From Streptomyces sp. CA-210063 (GTDB lineage Bacteria; Actinomycetota; Actinomycetes; Streptomycetales; Streptomycetaceae), in contig NZ_CP102512.1 of NCBI RefSeq assembly GCF_024612015.1, positions 7,502,001 to 7,566,000 of the forward strand: a stretch of DNA of 64,000 bases. Direction: 5' to 3'. This document shows, in pieces, positions 8,051 through 16,118 of this stretch. Both the position numbers and the translations under genes were made by a program. Position 1 is the first letter of the stretch; the number at the start of each line of letters is the position of its first letter. Under the pieces are notes generated by a model. It ran no database searches. It worked only from the letters and a program-made list of their open reading frames with translations, and had not been told where the DNA came from.

Positions 8051-8536
8051 ATGACGGTGATGGAGACCACGAGTACGACGAGTGCCACGAGTACTGCCAG
8101 TACCGACAGTTGTGCCGGTCCGCCGCGGCAGCCCCGGCGGCCGGACGGGCAGGACCGGTACACGATCAGCGAGGTCGTCGTCCTCACCGGTCTCACGGCA
8201 CACACCCTGCGCTGGTACGAGCGGATCGGGCTGATGCCGCACATCGACCGCTCCCACACCGGCCAGCGCCGCTACCGCAACCGTGACCTCGACTGGCTCG
8301 ACCTCGTCGGCAAGCTCCGGCTCACCGGCATGCCGGTCGCCGACATGGTCCGGTACGCGGAACTGGTGCGCGAGGGCGACCACACCTACACCGAGCGCTT
8401 CGAACTCCTGAAGTCGACCAGGCAGGACGTCCTGTCCCGGATCGCCGAGCTCCAGGACACCCTGAACGTGCTCGACCGGAAGATCAATTTCTATGCTGAC
8501 GCCGGGCAGGCCCTGGCGTCGGAGAGGGCCTCATGA
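8051..8536 (+). CDS. MerR-family regulator (AdhR-like)
   Basis: 161 residues. After a Thr/Ser-rich N-terminus of about 35 residues comes a MerR DNA-binding domain: YTISEVVVLTGLTAHTLRWYERIGLMPHIDR, then the wing GQRRYRNRDLDWL. A C-terminal dimerisation coiled coil follows (RFELLKSTRQDVLSRIAELQDTLNVLDRKI). There are no conserved effector cysteines beyond one in the tail at the N-terminus, so it is not a metal or redox MerR by sequence. ATG 8051 is chosen because the MerR promoter reads straight into it. Its stop overlaps the next start (ATGA), so it controls and is co-translated with the aldo-keto reductase. Confidence 0.9.
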   Translation: MTVMETTSTTSATSTASTDSCAGPPRQPRRPDGQDRYTISEVVVLTGLTAHTLRWYERIGLMPHIDRSHTGQRRYRNRDLDWLDLVGKLRLTGMPVADMVRYAELVREGDHTYTERFELLKSTRQDVLSRIAELQDTLNVLDRKINFYADAGQALASERAS

Positions 8537-9546
8537 CGGACGGCAGGATCGCGAAGGCACGACTGGGCGGCGACGGACCGGAGGTCGGCGTACAGGGCCT
8601 CGGCTGTATGGGCATGAGCTTCGCGTACGGCCCCTCGGACGCGGAGGAGTCGAGGGCCACCCTGGAGCGGGCGCTGGAACTGGGCGTCACCCTCTACGAC
8701 ACGGCCCAGGCGTACGGTGCCGGCGAGAACGAGAAGTTCCTCTCGCCCTTCGTCAAGGCACACCGCGACGACCTCGTCATCGCCACCAAGTTCGGTCTGG
8801 GCATCGACCCCGACGACCCGACCAAGCGGATCATCCGCAACGACGAGCCGTACATCCGCGAGGCCGTCGAGTCGAGCCTGCGCCGCCTCGACGTCGACGT
8901 GATCGACCTCTACTACATGCACCGCCGGGACGTGAACGTCCCCATCGAGGAGACCGTCGGCGTCATGGCCGACCTCGTCCGCGAGGGCAAGGTCAAGCAG
9001 TTGGGCCTCAGCGAGGTCACGGCCACCGAACTCCGCGCCGCCCACGCCGTGCACCCCATCGCCGCCCTCCAGTCCGAGTGGTCCCTCTTCAGCCGCGACA
9101 TCGAGGCCCACGTGGTCCCCACGGCCCGCGACCTCGGCGTCACCCTCGTCGCCTACTCGCCCCTCGGCCGAGGCTTCCTCACCGGCTCCTTCGCCAAGGC
9201 CGAGGACCTCACCCCCGACGACTTCCGCCGCCAGCAGCCCCGCTTCACGGGCGACAACGCCGCCGCCAACGCGGCCCTGCTGGACCCGATCCGCAAGGTC
9301 GCCGACGCCCATGGCGCCTCCCTCGGCCAGATCGCCCTGGCCTGGGTCCACCAACAGTCCGCCCTGCACGCTCTCTCGGTCGTCCCCATCCCCGGCACCC
9401 GCAAGCCGACCAGGGTGGAGGAGAACGCGGCGGCCACCAGGATCACCCTGGGCGAGGAGGACATGGCACTCCTGGAACCGATCGCGGCAAGGGTGACGGG
9501 CGACCGCTACGCGGACATGGCGTTCACGTCGGCAGGCAGGGAGTAG
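8533..9546 (+). CDS. Aldo/keto reductase
   Basis: 337 residues, AKR TIM barrel of the YhdN/IolS kind. All four catalytic residues are in place: Asp56 and Tyr61 in LYDTAQAYG, Lys86 in IATKFGLG, His130 in YYMHRRD. The C-terminal NADPH site IPGTRKPTRVEENAAA is complete. It should reduce aldehydes or ketones with NADPH in the cytoplasm. Translational coupling to an AdhR-like regulator supports detoxification of reactive aldehydes as its role (inference). Start ATG overlaps the regulator's TGA. Confidence 0.93.
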   Translation: MTDGRIAKARLGGDGPEVGVQGLGCMGMSFAYGPSDAEESRATLERALELGVTLYDTAQAYGAGENEKFLSPFVKAHRDDLVIATKFGLGIDPDDPTKRIIRNDEPYIREAVESSLRRLDVDVIDLYYMHRRDVNVPIEETVGVMADLVREGKVKQLGLSEVTATELRAAHAVHPIAALQSEWSLFSRDIEAHVVPTARDLGVTLVAYSPLGRGFLTGSFAKAEDLTPDDFRRQQPRFTGDNAAANAALLDPIRKVADAHGASLGQIALAWVHQQSALHALSVVPIPGTRKPTRVEENAAATRITLGEEDMALLEPIAARVTGDRYADMAFTSAGRE

Positions 9547-9756
9547 CGCCGCGTTCTCAGGCGGGGTTGCGGTGGGGGTTTTGGCGCGTTCTCAGACGGG
9601 GGTGCGGCGTGTGTCGAGGCGGGCGTTGCGGCGCGTTTCAAGCGGGGAGTGCCGCAGCGCTTTCGGGGGCGCGGGGAACTGCGCGACAAGCCACGACGCA
9701 CCCGCAGCCGGCAAACAACCTCACCCGGCAGACGCCGGACGGACGCTGGACCGACG
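9547..9756. other. Gap with degenerate direct repeats and element copy 2
   Basis: 210-base gap between convergent genes. The first 110 bases are three decayed copies of a GCG(C)GTTCTCAGGCGGGG-type unit about 40-55 bases apart (9549, 9586, 9632). The interspersed palindromic element follows at 9665-9686. No coding signal. Confidence 0.6.
9665..9686 (+). repeat. Interspersed palindromic element, copy 2
   Basis: Core GGGCGCGGGGAACTGCGCGA followed by CAAGCCACGACGCACCCGCAG, matching the extended consensus of the family. Lies between the convergent aldo-keto reductase and SHOCT-protein genes. Confidence 0.9.
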
Positions 9757-10617
9757 CTAGAGCTCAGCCAACAACTCCGCCTTCTTCGCACTGAACTCCT
9801 CATCGGTCACCAGCCCCGCCTCATGCAACTCCCCAAGATGCCGGATCCGGTCGGCGATGTCGGCCGGATCCCGCCGCGGCCCGGCACCGCCCAGTGCCCC
9901 CGCACCCACAGGCCCCGCGGAGCGCACCGCCGCCAACACGGCCGCGGCGAACGGCAGTGACTCGTGCACCGGCCCATACCCCAACCCGAACACGACAGCG
10001 GCCGGATCATGATCCGGCTGAGGCGGCGCCTGCTCGCCGGAGCCATCCCGCCGCAGCAACCGCAGATACCCCTCGAACACCTCCGGCGACCGCCACTCGA
10101 CCCCACTCAGCGCACTCACCGGAAACGTCTGGTCCCCGGCCTTCCACTTCGCCGACGACGCCCCGGTCCAGAACCACCGGAACGACACGGACCGCCCGTC
10201 GAACGAAGCCTTCCCGTCGTACGCCTTGAACTGCAACGGCACCTCGGGCGGCGCCACCAGAAACCGCTCGGCGGGCCCGGACACGGTCAACCGCGCCCGC
10301 AGTTCGTCGGCGTAGTACTCCGCGAGTGTCTCCCGCTCGGCCGGCAGCACCAGCCGATACGGGTCGGAACTTTCCTTGAGCTGGTCCGCCGCCGCCTCCA
10401 TCAGCGGATCGGCGCCCGGTCGCGGCACGGCACGCAGTACAACCGTGCCCCGCTTACCCGGCGCAAGTGTCACCCCCGCGATCGCCTCCAGCGGGATACG
10501 CCGCTCGCCGAGCGCAGCGAACAGCTTCGGCGTGCGAATCCCCCGTTCGAAGCGGATGAGCACGGAGTCGGACTCGAACTCCCAGGCGGCATGAAATCCG
10601 GCCAGTACGTCACCCAT
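9757..10617 (-). CDS. DUF4429/SHOCT domain protein
   Basis: 286 residues from ATG 10617 (an ATG at 10626 would add MSR). Two repeats of a PH-like beta domain are suggested by the pair WEFESDSVLIRFERGIRTPKLF and FKAYDGKASFDGRSVSFRWFW, each followed by a lysine/glycine turn and a hydrophobic strand. That is the DUF4429 pattern. The C-terminus (DPADIADRIRHLGELHEAGLVTDEEFSAKKAELLAEL) is a clear SHOCT helix pair, common at the ends of actinobacterial stress and membrane proteins. No signal peptide. Cellular role unknown; SHOCT suggests oligomerisation or membrane association. Strong actinomycete codon bias supports a real gene. Confidence 0.8.
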   Translation of the reverse strand: MGDVLAGFHAAWEFESDSVLIRFERGIRTPKLFAALGERRIPLEAIAGVTLAPGKRGTVVLRAVPRPGADPLMEAAADQLKESSDPYRLVLPAERETLAEYYADELRARLTVSGPAERFLVAPPEVPLQFKAYDGKASFDGRSVSFRWFWTGASSAKWKAGDQTFPVSALSGVEWRSPEVFEGYLRLLRRDGSGEQAPPQPDHDPAAVVFGLGYGPVHESLPFAAAVLAAVRSAGPVGAGALGGAGPRRDPADIADRIRHLGELHEAGLVTDEEFSAKKAELLAEL

Positions 10618-10693
10618 GCGGCTCATCGTATGCGCGCGACGCGGCGAAGTCCCGACCGAGGCGAACCGCACTTTTTGCACTCCTCTACGCGCG

Positions 10694-11902
10694 TCAGGCT
10701 TCCACGCTGTCGGACAGACCCGTCAGACACGCGTCGGCTTCCGGCGCACAGCGCACCGACTCGTACGCGCCGATGCCGATTTCGGCGAAGTTGCGCAGGC
10801 TGTCGGTCCCCGGCTCGAAATAGCCGCTGTGCCCCCCGGCGTCGGCCGCCGACAGGATGCGTGCCCCGAACTCCGCGGAGACCGGGTCGGCGCCGTGGCC
10901 GAGCCCGCCGACCTCCAGATAGGGCACGTCCTGGACCCAGTCGTCGGCGTCCCGCATGGCCCACACCCGGGCCGACGTACGCAGCTGACCGACCGTCTCG
11001 GCGCGCATACCGGGGCTGCCCGCGACCGCGATGTCGGTGACCCGCGACGGCAGCGAGTGCGCGGCGACCCCGCACACCACCGAGCCGTAGCTGTGGCACG
11101 CCAGCGCGACGGTGGAACTCCCGGGCAGGCTCCGCACCAGCGCGCTCAGCCGGACCGCGCCCTGCTCGGCGCGGAGCGCGGTGGCCGAGTCGAGGCCGAG
11201 GCCGTCGGGCGCGGTGTAGTCGGCCCAGGCGATCACGGCCGTACGCGTCCCGGGGCTCGCCGCGCGCTCCGCCTTGTAGAGCGACTTGGCCATGCCGGCG
11301 GGCGCGGAGTACCGGCGGTTGGTGCGCTGGAAGTTGAGGACGTTGGTGTCGACGCCGGGGACGACGACCGAGACACGCTCGGCCTTGTCGAGGCTGCCGA
11401 AGACCTCGGCGACCCGGCCGGTGCCCTCGGGGTCGAAGGCGAGGATCTTGCGGGTCTTCACGGCCAGCATGTCGAAGCGGTGCATCCGGCGGCCGGCCTC
11501 GTACTGGCCGGTCTCGGAGAGCCGCTCGTCGTGCATGCGCCCCCGTTCACGCTTGCTCTGCTGCTTCAGCGCGATGCGGTTGGCGCGGTAGCGCAGGTTG
11601 ACGGGGGCGCCGTGCATGTTGCCGACCGCGAGCGGATAGCGGTGGGCGAGCCGGGTGCGCTGCCGTGCGGTGAGCGAGGCGAAGAAGGCGGCCAGGCGGT
11701 GCGGGGACGATTCGGCGTCCGGCAGGTCGCGGCCGTCGAGGGCTCCGCGCTGCCACGCGGAGAGCGACGCCCGCAGCGGCGACTCGTCGCGATGGCTGCG
11801 GATCGCGGTCCAGCCGGTGGTCGCCAGCATCACGAAAACCACGGCCAGCGCCAGCAGTGCGCGCCAGACGTTCAGTTGCGGGGAGGAGTCGAAGGAAGTC
11901 AC
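10694..11902 (-). CDS. DUF1023 alpha/beta hydrolase, membrane anchored
   Basis: 402 residues. One N-terminal membrane helix (WRALLALAVVFVMLATTGWTA, about 13-33) precedes an alpha/beta hydrolase of the DUF1023 type. The nucleophile elbow is HSYGS in ALACHSYGSVVCG; the preceding VSVVVPGVDTNVLNF strand and the late AGGHSGYFE, which offers the catalytic His, fit the family. It is probably anchored with the catalytic part outside. DUF1023 enzymes are mostly uncharacterised lipase/esterase relatives. Start GTG 11902. It stands alone; the TetR gene upstream is on the same strand but 115 bases away. Confidence 0.82.
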   Translation of the reverse strand: MTSFDSSPQLNVWRALLALAVVFVMLATTGWTAIRSHRDESPLRASLSAWQRGALDGRDLPDAESSPHRLAAFFASLTARQRTRLAHRYPLAVGNMHGAPVNLRYRANRIALKQQSKRERGRMHDERLSETGQYEAGRRMHRFDMLAVKTRKILAFDPEGTGRVAEVFGSLDKAERVSVVVPGVDTNVLNFQRTNRRYSAPAGMAKSLYKAERAASPGTRTAVIAWADYTAPDGLGLDSATALRAEQGAVRLSALVRSLPGSSTVALACHSYGSVVCGVAAHSLPSRVTDIAVAGSPGMRAETVGQLRTSARVWAMRDADDWVQDVPYLEVGGLGHGADPVSAEFGARILSAADAGGHSGYFEPGTDSLRNFAEIGIGAYESVRCAPEADACLTGLSDSVEA

Positions 11903-12017
11903 TGAAAGGACACACTAAGAGAACGGAAGGGTCTCGCGTTAACCGAGTGAGAGGGATCACGTTTCGATCACGCCCGTTCTGTGCAGTGCGCAGAGAAGGT
12001 CCCGAAGGTGTCGTTCC

Positions 12018-12695
12018 CTATGCGTTTCGGCCAGTACGCCACTTCTCGGCCAGCGACGGTCGTACGGCGTCCAGGTGTGTGGCGGTCAGTTCGCGCATCG
12101 TCTCCATACTGAGGTCGCCACCCAGGGCCCACAGGCGTTCGGTGACCCGCATCACGCCGCCGAAGACGGCCACCGCCACACGCGGCCGGGGGTCGGTGTC
12201 CATGTCGAGCCCCTCGCGCTCGGCGATGATCCGCTCCATCTCCCGGGCCACCTCGTCCGAGCGGCGCAGATGCGCGGCCAGCAGCGCGGGTGTCGACTCG
12301 ATCATGCCGTAGGCGCGCAGGAAGAGATCGACGGGAACGACCTGGTGGACGGCCTCGCCGATGGCGTCCCAGCCCTCCAGGAGGGCGTTGCGCATCGCCT
12401 CCAGCGGGGCCTCGTGCGTCGGCCGGGCGCGCACGGCCCCGAGGAAGTACTCCTGTGTGAGGTCGATGACCGCGAGGGCGGCCTCCTCCTTGCCCGCGAA
12501 GTACCGGAAGAAGGTGCGCTGCGAGACGTCGACGGCCTCGGCGATCTCGTCGACCGTCGTCGCCTCGTACCCCTGGGTCGTGAACAGTTCCAGGGCTGCC
12601 CGCAGCAGCGCGTCATGGGTGCGCTGCTTCTTCCGCTCGCGCAGCCCCGGCCGCTCCTCCGTCGCCGCCGTCGTAGCCGTGGCCGCCGTCTCCAT
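12018..12695 (-). CDS. TetR-family repressor
   Basis: 225 residues. The N-terminal helix-turn-helix is standard: RERKKQRTHDALLRAALELFTTQGYEATTVDEIAEAVDVSQRTFFRYFAGKEE. The all-helical C-terminal part (about 75-215) is the ligand and dimer domain. A Thr/Ala-rich stretch precedes it. It is divergent from the MFS exporter at 12796 with a 100-base shared regulatory region containing an inverted repeat. This is the classic repressor/drug-exporter arrangement, so it probably represses both genes until an exporter substrate binds. Ligand unknown. Confidence 0.93.
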   Translation of the reverse strand: METAATATTAATEERPGLRERKKQRTHDALLRAALELFTTQGYEATTVDEIAEAVDVSQRTFFRYFAGKEEAALAVIDLTQEYFLGAVRARPTHEAPLEAMRNALLEGWDAIGEAVHQVVPVDLFLRAYGMIESTPALLAAHLRRSDEVAREMERIIAEREGLDMDTDPRPRVAVAVFGGVMRVTERLWALGGDLSMETMRELTATHLDAVRPSLAEKWRTGRNA

Positions 12696-12732
12696 GAACC
12701 CTCGTCTCCACCCGCCCCTGCGGCGAGTGACG

Positions 12733-12771
12733 TGACAGTTACCGACTTGTGAACTGGTTTGTCAACTGTCA
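12733..12771. promoter_or_regulatory. Inverted repeat between TetR and MFS genes
   Basis: TGACAGTT (12733-12740) and AACTGTCA (12764-12771) are perfect 8-base inverted arms flanking a 23-base centre. The minus strand carries TTGACA (12765-12760) as a good -35 for the TetR gene. On the plus strand a -10-like TAGCCT (12784-12789) lies only 6 bases before the MFS ATG, so the exporter message may be leaderless. Likely operator. Confidence 0.6.
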
Positions 12772-12795
12772 GTCGCTGACATTAGCCTCGCACGT

Positions 12796-14421
12796 ATGAC
12801 TAGTCAGACCACTGTCGACAAGACGGGACCGGGGGACAAGGCGCCAGTCGTCCCGTCGGACCCGACGACGAACCAGGGCCGGGGCCTGCGCGGCCATCCC
12901 TGGTTCACCCTCCTCACCGTGGCCGTCGGCGTCATGATGGTCGCCCTCGACGGCACCATCGTGGCGATCGCCAACCCGGCCATCGCCAAGGACCTGGGCG
13001 CCACCTGGGCCGATGTCCAGTGGATCACCAACGCGTACTTCCTCGCCCTCGCCGTCACCCTCATCACCGCCGGGAAGCTGGGCGACCGCTTCGGCCACCG
13101 GCAGACCTTCCTCATAGGCGTGGTCGGCTTCGCCGCCGCCTCCGGGGCCATCGGACTGTCGGACTCGGTCGCCTTCGTGGTGATCTTCCGTGTCTTCCAG
13201 GGCCTCTTCGGCGCGCTGCTGATGCCGGCCGCGCTCGGCCTGCTCCGCGCCACCTTCCCCGCCGAGAAGCTGAACATGGCGATCGGCATCTGGGGCATGG
13301 TCATCGGCGCCTCCACCGCGGGCGGCCCGATCCTCGGCGGCTTCCTCGTCGAGAACGTCAGCTGGCAGTCCGTGTTCTGGATCAACGTCCCGGTCGGCGT
13401 CCTCGCCGTGGCCCTGGGCGCCTGGATCCTGCTGGACCACCGTGCCGAGAACGCCCCGCGCTCCTTCGACGTGCTGGGTATCGGCCTGCTGTCCGGAGCC
13501 ATGTTCTGCCTGGTGTGGGCGCTCATCAAGGCCCCCGAGTGGGGCTGGGGCGACGCCCAGACATGGACCTTCCTGGTCGTCTCCATCGTCGGCTTCGCCC
13601 TCTTCGCCCTCTGGGAGAAGAAGGTCAAGGAGCCGCTGATCCCGCTGGCCCTCTTCCGTTCCGTACCCCTGTCCGCCGGTGTCGTCCTGATGGTCCTGAT
13701 GGCCATCGCCTTCATGGGCGGCCTGTTCTTCGTGACGTTCTATCTGCAGAACGTGCACGGCATGAGCCCCATCGACGCGGGTCTGCACCTCCTCCCGCTC
13801 ACCGGCATGATGATCGTCGGCTCGCCGCTGGCCGGCGCGTTGATCACCAAGGCCGGACCGCGCATCCCGCTGGCCGGCGGCATGGCCCTCACCGCGATCG
13901 CGATGTACGGCATGTCGACGCTGGAGACCGACACCGGCAGCGCCGTGATGTCCCTCTGGTTCGCGCTCCTCGGCCTCGGCCTCGCCCCGGTGATGGTCGG
14001 TGCCACCGAGGTCATCGTCGGCAACGCGCCCCTGGAGCTGTCCGGTGTCGCCGGCGGTCTCCAGCAGGCCGCGATGCAGATCGGCGGCAGCCTCGGTACG
14101 GCCGTCCTGGGCGCCGTGATGACGTCCAAGGTGGACAGCGACTTCGCGGGCAACTGGGCGGACGCGGGCCTCCCGCCGCTCGACGAGGCCCAGCTCGCCC
14201 AGGCCAAGCAGGCCGTCCAGCAGGGCGCCGCGCCGGTGGCCGAGGGCACTCCGGCGGAGATCGCCGCGAAGATCACCACGGTCGCGCACGACACGTTCAT
14301 CTCCGGCATGAGCCTGGCGTCCCTCGTCGCCGCCGGGGTGGCCGCGATCGCCGTCCTCGTCGCGTTCCTGACCAAGCGCGGCGAGAACGCCGAGGCGGGT
14401 GCCGGAGCGGCGCACATCTAA
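12796..14421 (+). CDS. MFS multidrug exporter, DHA2 (14-TM) type
   Basis: 541 residues. The EmrB/QacA signature is complete: motif C-like MVALDGTIVAIANPAIAKDLGATWADVQWITNAYFLALAV, motif A GKLGDRFGHRQ, and the proton-antiport segment with FRVFQGLFGALLMPAAL. Hydrophobicity suggests 14 membrane helices. It should expel cationic or lipophilic compounds using the proton gradient. The divergent TetR repressor implies substrate-induced expression. No ribosome site is seen before ATG 12796. The C-terminal tail is short and not fused to anything. Confidence 0.94.
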   Translation: MTSQTTVDKTGPGDKAPVVPSDPTTNQGRGLRGHPWFTLLTVAVGVMMVALDGTIVAIANPAIAKDLGATWADVQWITNAYFLALAVTLITAGKLGDRFGHRQTFLIGVVGFAAASGAIGLSDSVAFVVIFRVFQGLFGALLMPAALGLLRATFPAEKLNMAIGIWGMVIGASTAGGPILGGFLVENVSWQSVFWINVPVGVLAVALGAWILLDHRAENAPRSFDVLGIGLLSGAMFCLVWALIKAPEWGWGDAQTWTFLVVSIVGFALFALWEKKVKEPLIPLALFRSVPLSAGVVLMVLMAIAFMGGLFFVTFYLQNVHGMSPIDAGLHLLPLTGMMIVGSPLAGALITKAGPRIPLAGGMALTAIAMYGMSTLETDTGSAVMSLWFALLGLGLAPVMVGATEVIVGNAPLELSGVAGGLQQAAMQIGGSLGTAVLGAVMTSKVDSDFAGNWADAGLPPLDEAQLAQAKQAVQQGAAPVAEGTPAEIAAKITTVAHDTFISGMSLASLVAAGVAAIAVLVAFLTKRGENAEAGAGAAHI

Positions 14422-14581
14422 CAGCTCCACCGCTGCTTCAGGCGCGGGTTTCGGCCCGTGTTCGCCTATCAGGGTGACAACGCTGAAGATCGCTTCCACC
14501 CGGTACGCGCCGCAGGTGACAGTGGGTCAAGTCCTCCGCACGGCATGGTCGTCGACGGCGGAGTGACCCGGGGGGTCTGCG

Positions 14582-14608
14582 GCGCGCTGCCGGAGGGGGG
14601 CAGCGCGC
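14582..14608 (+). terminator. GC hairpin downstream of MFS exporter
   Basis: A 10-bp perfect stem (GCGCGCTGCC / GGCAGCGCGC) closes a 7-base purine loop, 160 bases after the exporter stop and 100 bases before the next gene. No T run. It could end exporter transcription, or be a leader structure for the small membrane protein. Confidence 0.5.
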
Positions 14609-14707
14609 ACAGACAGTTCCGCCCACACTCCCCGGTTTCAACCACTCCGCAGGGGTACCCGCCGTTCTGTACGCGAACTGACCGCGAGGTTCAGGGAGTT
14701 GTTGACG

Positions 14708-15013
14708 ATGGCGGGCTTCGGACACGGTACGCGCAGGCACCCCCGGTCACGTGGCCGGACGTGGTCACGGACCGGGCCGGATCGCGCGACCCTCGGGATC
14801 ATCGGAGTCATCTGCGCGATCGCGGGCTTCTTCGTTCTGGGCATCATTCTCGGCCCCATCGCGATCCTCTGCGGCTGGCTGGCGATGAACCGAACCTGGT
14901 CCGGCGCCCGCCCCGTCCCCGCCGTCATCGCGGTCGTTCTCGGCGCCATCGACACCGTCCTGGCCATCATCTGGCTGGCGGGCACAGCCACTCCGGGGAC
15001 CGGATTCTTCTGA
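14708..15013 (+). CDS. Small DUF4190-like membrane protein
   Basis: 101 residues. A basic N-terminus (about 28 residues, rich in Arg) precedes two membrane helices: LGIIGVICAIAGFFVLGIILGPIAILCGWLAM and AVIAVVLGAIDTVLAIIWLAGTA. The layout resembles DUF4190 actinobacterial proteins. ATG 14708 has AGGGAG 10 bases upstream. Alone, with its own terminator at 15040-15071. Function unknown; such proteins often modulate or scaffold other membrane proteins, but nothing here shows which. Confidence 0.75.
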   Translation: MAGFGHGTRRHPRSRGRTWSRTGPDRATLGIIGVICAIAGFFVLGIILGPIAILCGWLAMNRTWSGARPVPAVIAVVLGAIDTVLAIIWLAGTATPGTGFF

Positions 15014-15039
15014 TCCCGGTGGAGTGAGGGAAAAGGGCA

Positions 15040-15071
15040 GGGGCCGTCGACGGAAGTCGGCGGCCCCTTTT
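15040..15071 (+). terminator. Rho-independent terminator
   Basis: GGGGCCG ... CGGCCCC stem with an inner CGA/TCG pairing, followed by TTTT at 15068-15071. It lies 27 bases after the small membrane protein stop. Flanking GGAAAAG/CTTTTCC can extend the stem. One of the few terminators here with a T run. Confidence 0.8.
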
Positions 15072-15105
15072 CCGCGTTGGCCGAGGGGCGGCGGGCCTGC
15101 TTTTC

Positions 15106-15127
15106 AGGGGCGCGGGGAACTGCGCGA
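15106..15127 (+). repeat. Interspersed palindromic element, copy 3
   Basis: Core GGGCGCGGGGAACTGCGCGA followed by GCAACCCCCACGG. Lies between the small membrane protein terminator and the convergent potassium-channel gene. Confidence 0.9.
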
Positions 15128-15174
15128 GCAACCCCCACGGACCGTCAGCCGCGAACCCACCCAGCCCCCCACGG

Positions 15175-15930
15175 TCATCGGCGCTGCTCAGGCACCCCTT
15201 CGACAGCCCGCAACGACGCAACCTCCGCCCGCAACAACCGAACCTCCTGAGCCAGTTCCGCTATCGCTGCGGTCTGCCGCCGCTCCTCCGCGTCGTCCTT
15301 CTCGAACCGCGCTATGAACCACGCCGCGATATTCGCCGTCACCACACCCAGCAACGCGATCCCCGACAGCATCAGCCCCACGGCCAGCACCCGCCCCAGC
15401 CCGGTCGTCGGCGCGTGGTCCCCGTACCCCACCGTCGTCATCGTCGTGAACGACCACCACACCGCGTCGCCCAACGTGTCGATGTTCCCCTCGGGGGAGT
15501 CCCGCTCCACGGACAGCACCGCCAGCGACCCGAACATCAACAGCCCGATCACCGACCCGCCGACATACGTCGTGAGCCGTATCTGCGACGCCATCCGCGC
15601 CCGCTGCCCGACCAGCAGCAACGTCGCCACCAGCCGCAGCAGCCGCAGCGGCTGGATCATCGGCAGTATCACCGCGCACAGGTCCAGCCAGCGCGACCGT
15701 ACGAACTCCCAGCGCCGCTCGGCGAGGAGCAGCCGGATGACGTAGTCGACCGCGAACGCGGCCCAGACACCCCATTCGACGACCTCGCACCACCACTTCA
15801 CCTCGGCGCTCGCGTCCGGCCGCACGATCGGCACGGCGTACGCGACGGCGAACGCCGCGGCCAGGCAGAACAGGGGCCGCTGTGTGTGCTGTTCCCAACG
15901 CGCCTGCGCCGAGTCCGATCGCTGCTTCAT
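15175..15930 (-). CDS. Voltage-gated-type potassium channel
   Basis: 251 residues. Six predicted helices: an S1-S4-like half with an arginine-containing segment (LPMIQPLRLLRLVATLLLVGQRAR), then a pore with the K+ filter TTVGYGD (about residue 165) between the last two helices. The C-terminal cytoplasmic tail (about 210-251) is a heptad coiled coil, likely for tetramer assembly (DDAEERRQTAAIAELAQEVRLLRAEVASL). It should pass K+ across the cytoplasmic membrane; gating is unproven. ATG 15930 starts MKQRSDSAQ and has no clear ribosome site. A strong hairpin ends 22 bases upstream of the start. Confidence 0.92.
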   Translation of the reverse strand: MKQRSDSAQARWEQHTQRPLFCLAAAFAVAYAVPIVRPDASAEVKWWCEVVEWGVWAAFAVDYVIRLLLAERRWEFVRSRWLDLCAVILPMIQPLRLLRLVATLLLVGQRARMASQIRLTTYVGGSVIGLLMFGSLAVLSVERDSPEGNIDTLGDAVWWSFTTMTTVGYGDHAPTTGLGRVLAVGLMLSGIALLGVVTANIAAWFIARFEKDDAEERRQTAAIAELAQEVRLLRAEVASLRAVEGVPEQRR

Positions 15931-15951
15931 GCCCGCATCGTAGAAAACGTG

Positions 15952-15985
15952 AAGGGGTGGTGAACCCGCAGGTTCACCACCCCTT
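15952..15985 (-). terminator. Perfect 15-bp hairpin after aceE
   Basis: AAGGGGTGGTGAACC and GGTTCACCACCCCTT pair perfectly around a 4-base loop CGCA. It lies 133 bases after the aceE stop on the minus strand and should stop aceE transcription. It ends just 22 bases before the K+ channel ATG, so there is little room for a channel promoter after it; it may instead be part of that leader. Confidence 0.75.
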
Positions 15986-16048
15986 GACAGCGCTGCCCGC
16001 GCTGTGCGGCCGTGGCAGGCGCCCCCGACAGCGGCGCAGCCGCTCCCA

Positions 16049-16070
16049 AGGGGCGCGGGGGACTGCGCGA
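16049..16070 (+). repeat. Interspersed palindromic element, copy 4
   Basis: GGGCGCGGGGGACTGCGCGA, one base different from the majority core, followed by TCAGCCCCCACGGCCCGCAG. Lies between the aceE stop and the hairpin at 15952. Confidence 0.85.
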
Positions 16071-16118
16071 TCAGCCCCCACGGCCCGCAGCGTTGGGACG
16101 GCCTAGCCGGCGCAGCGT

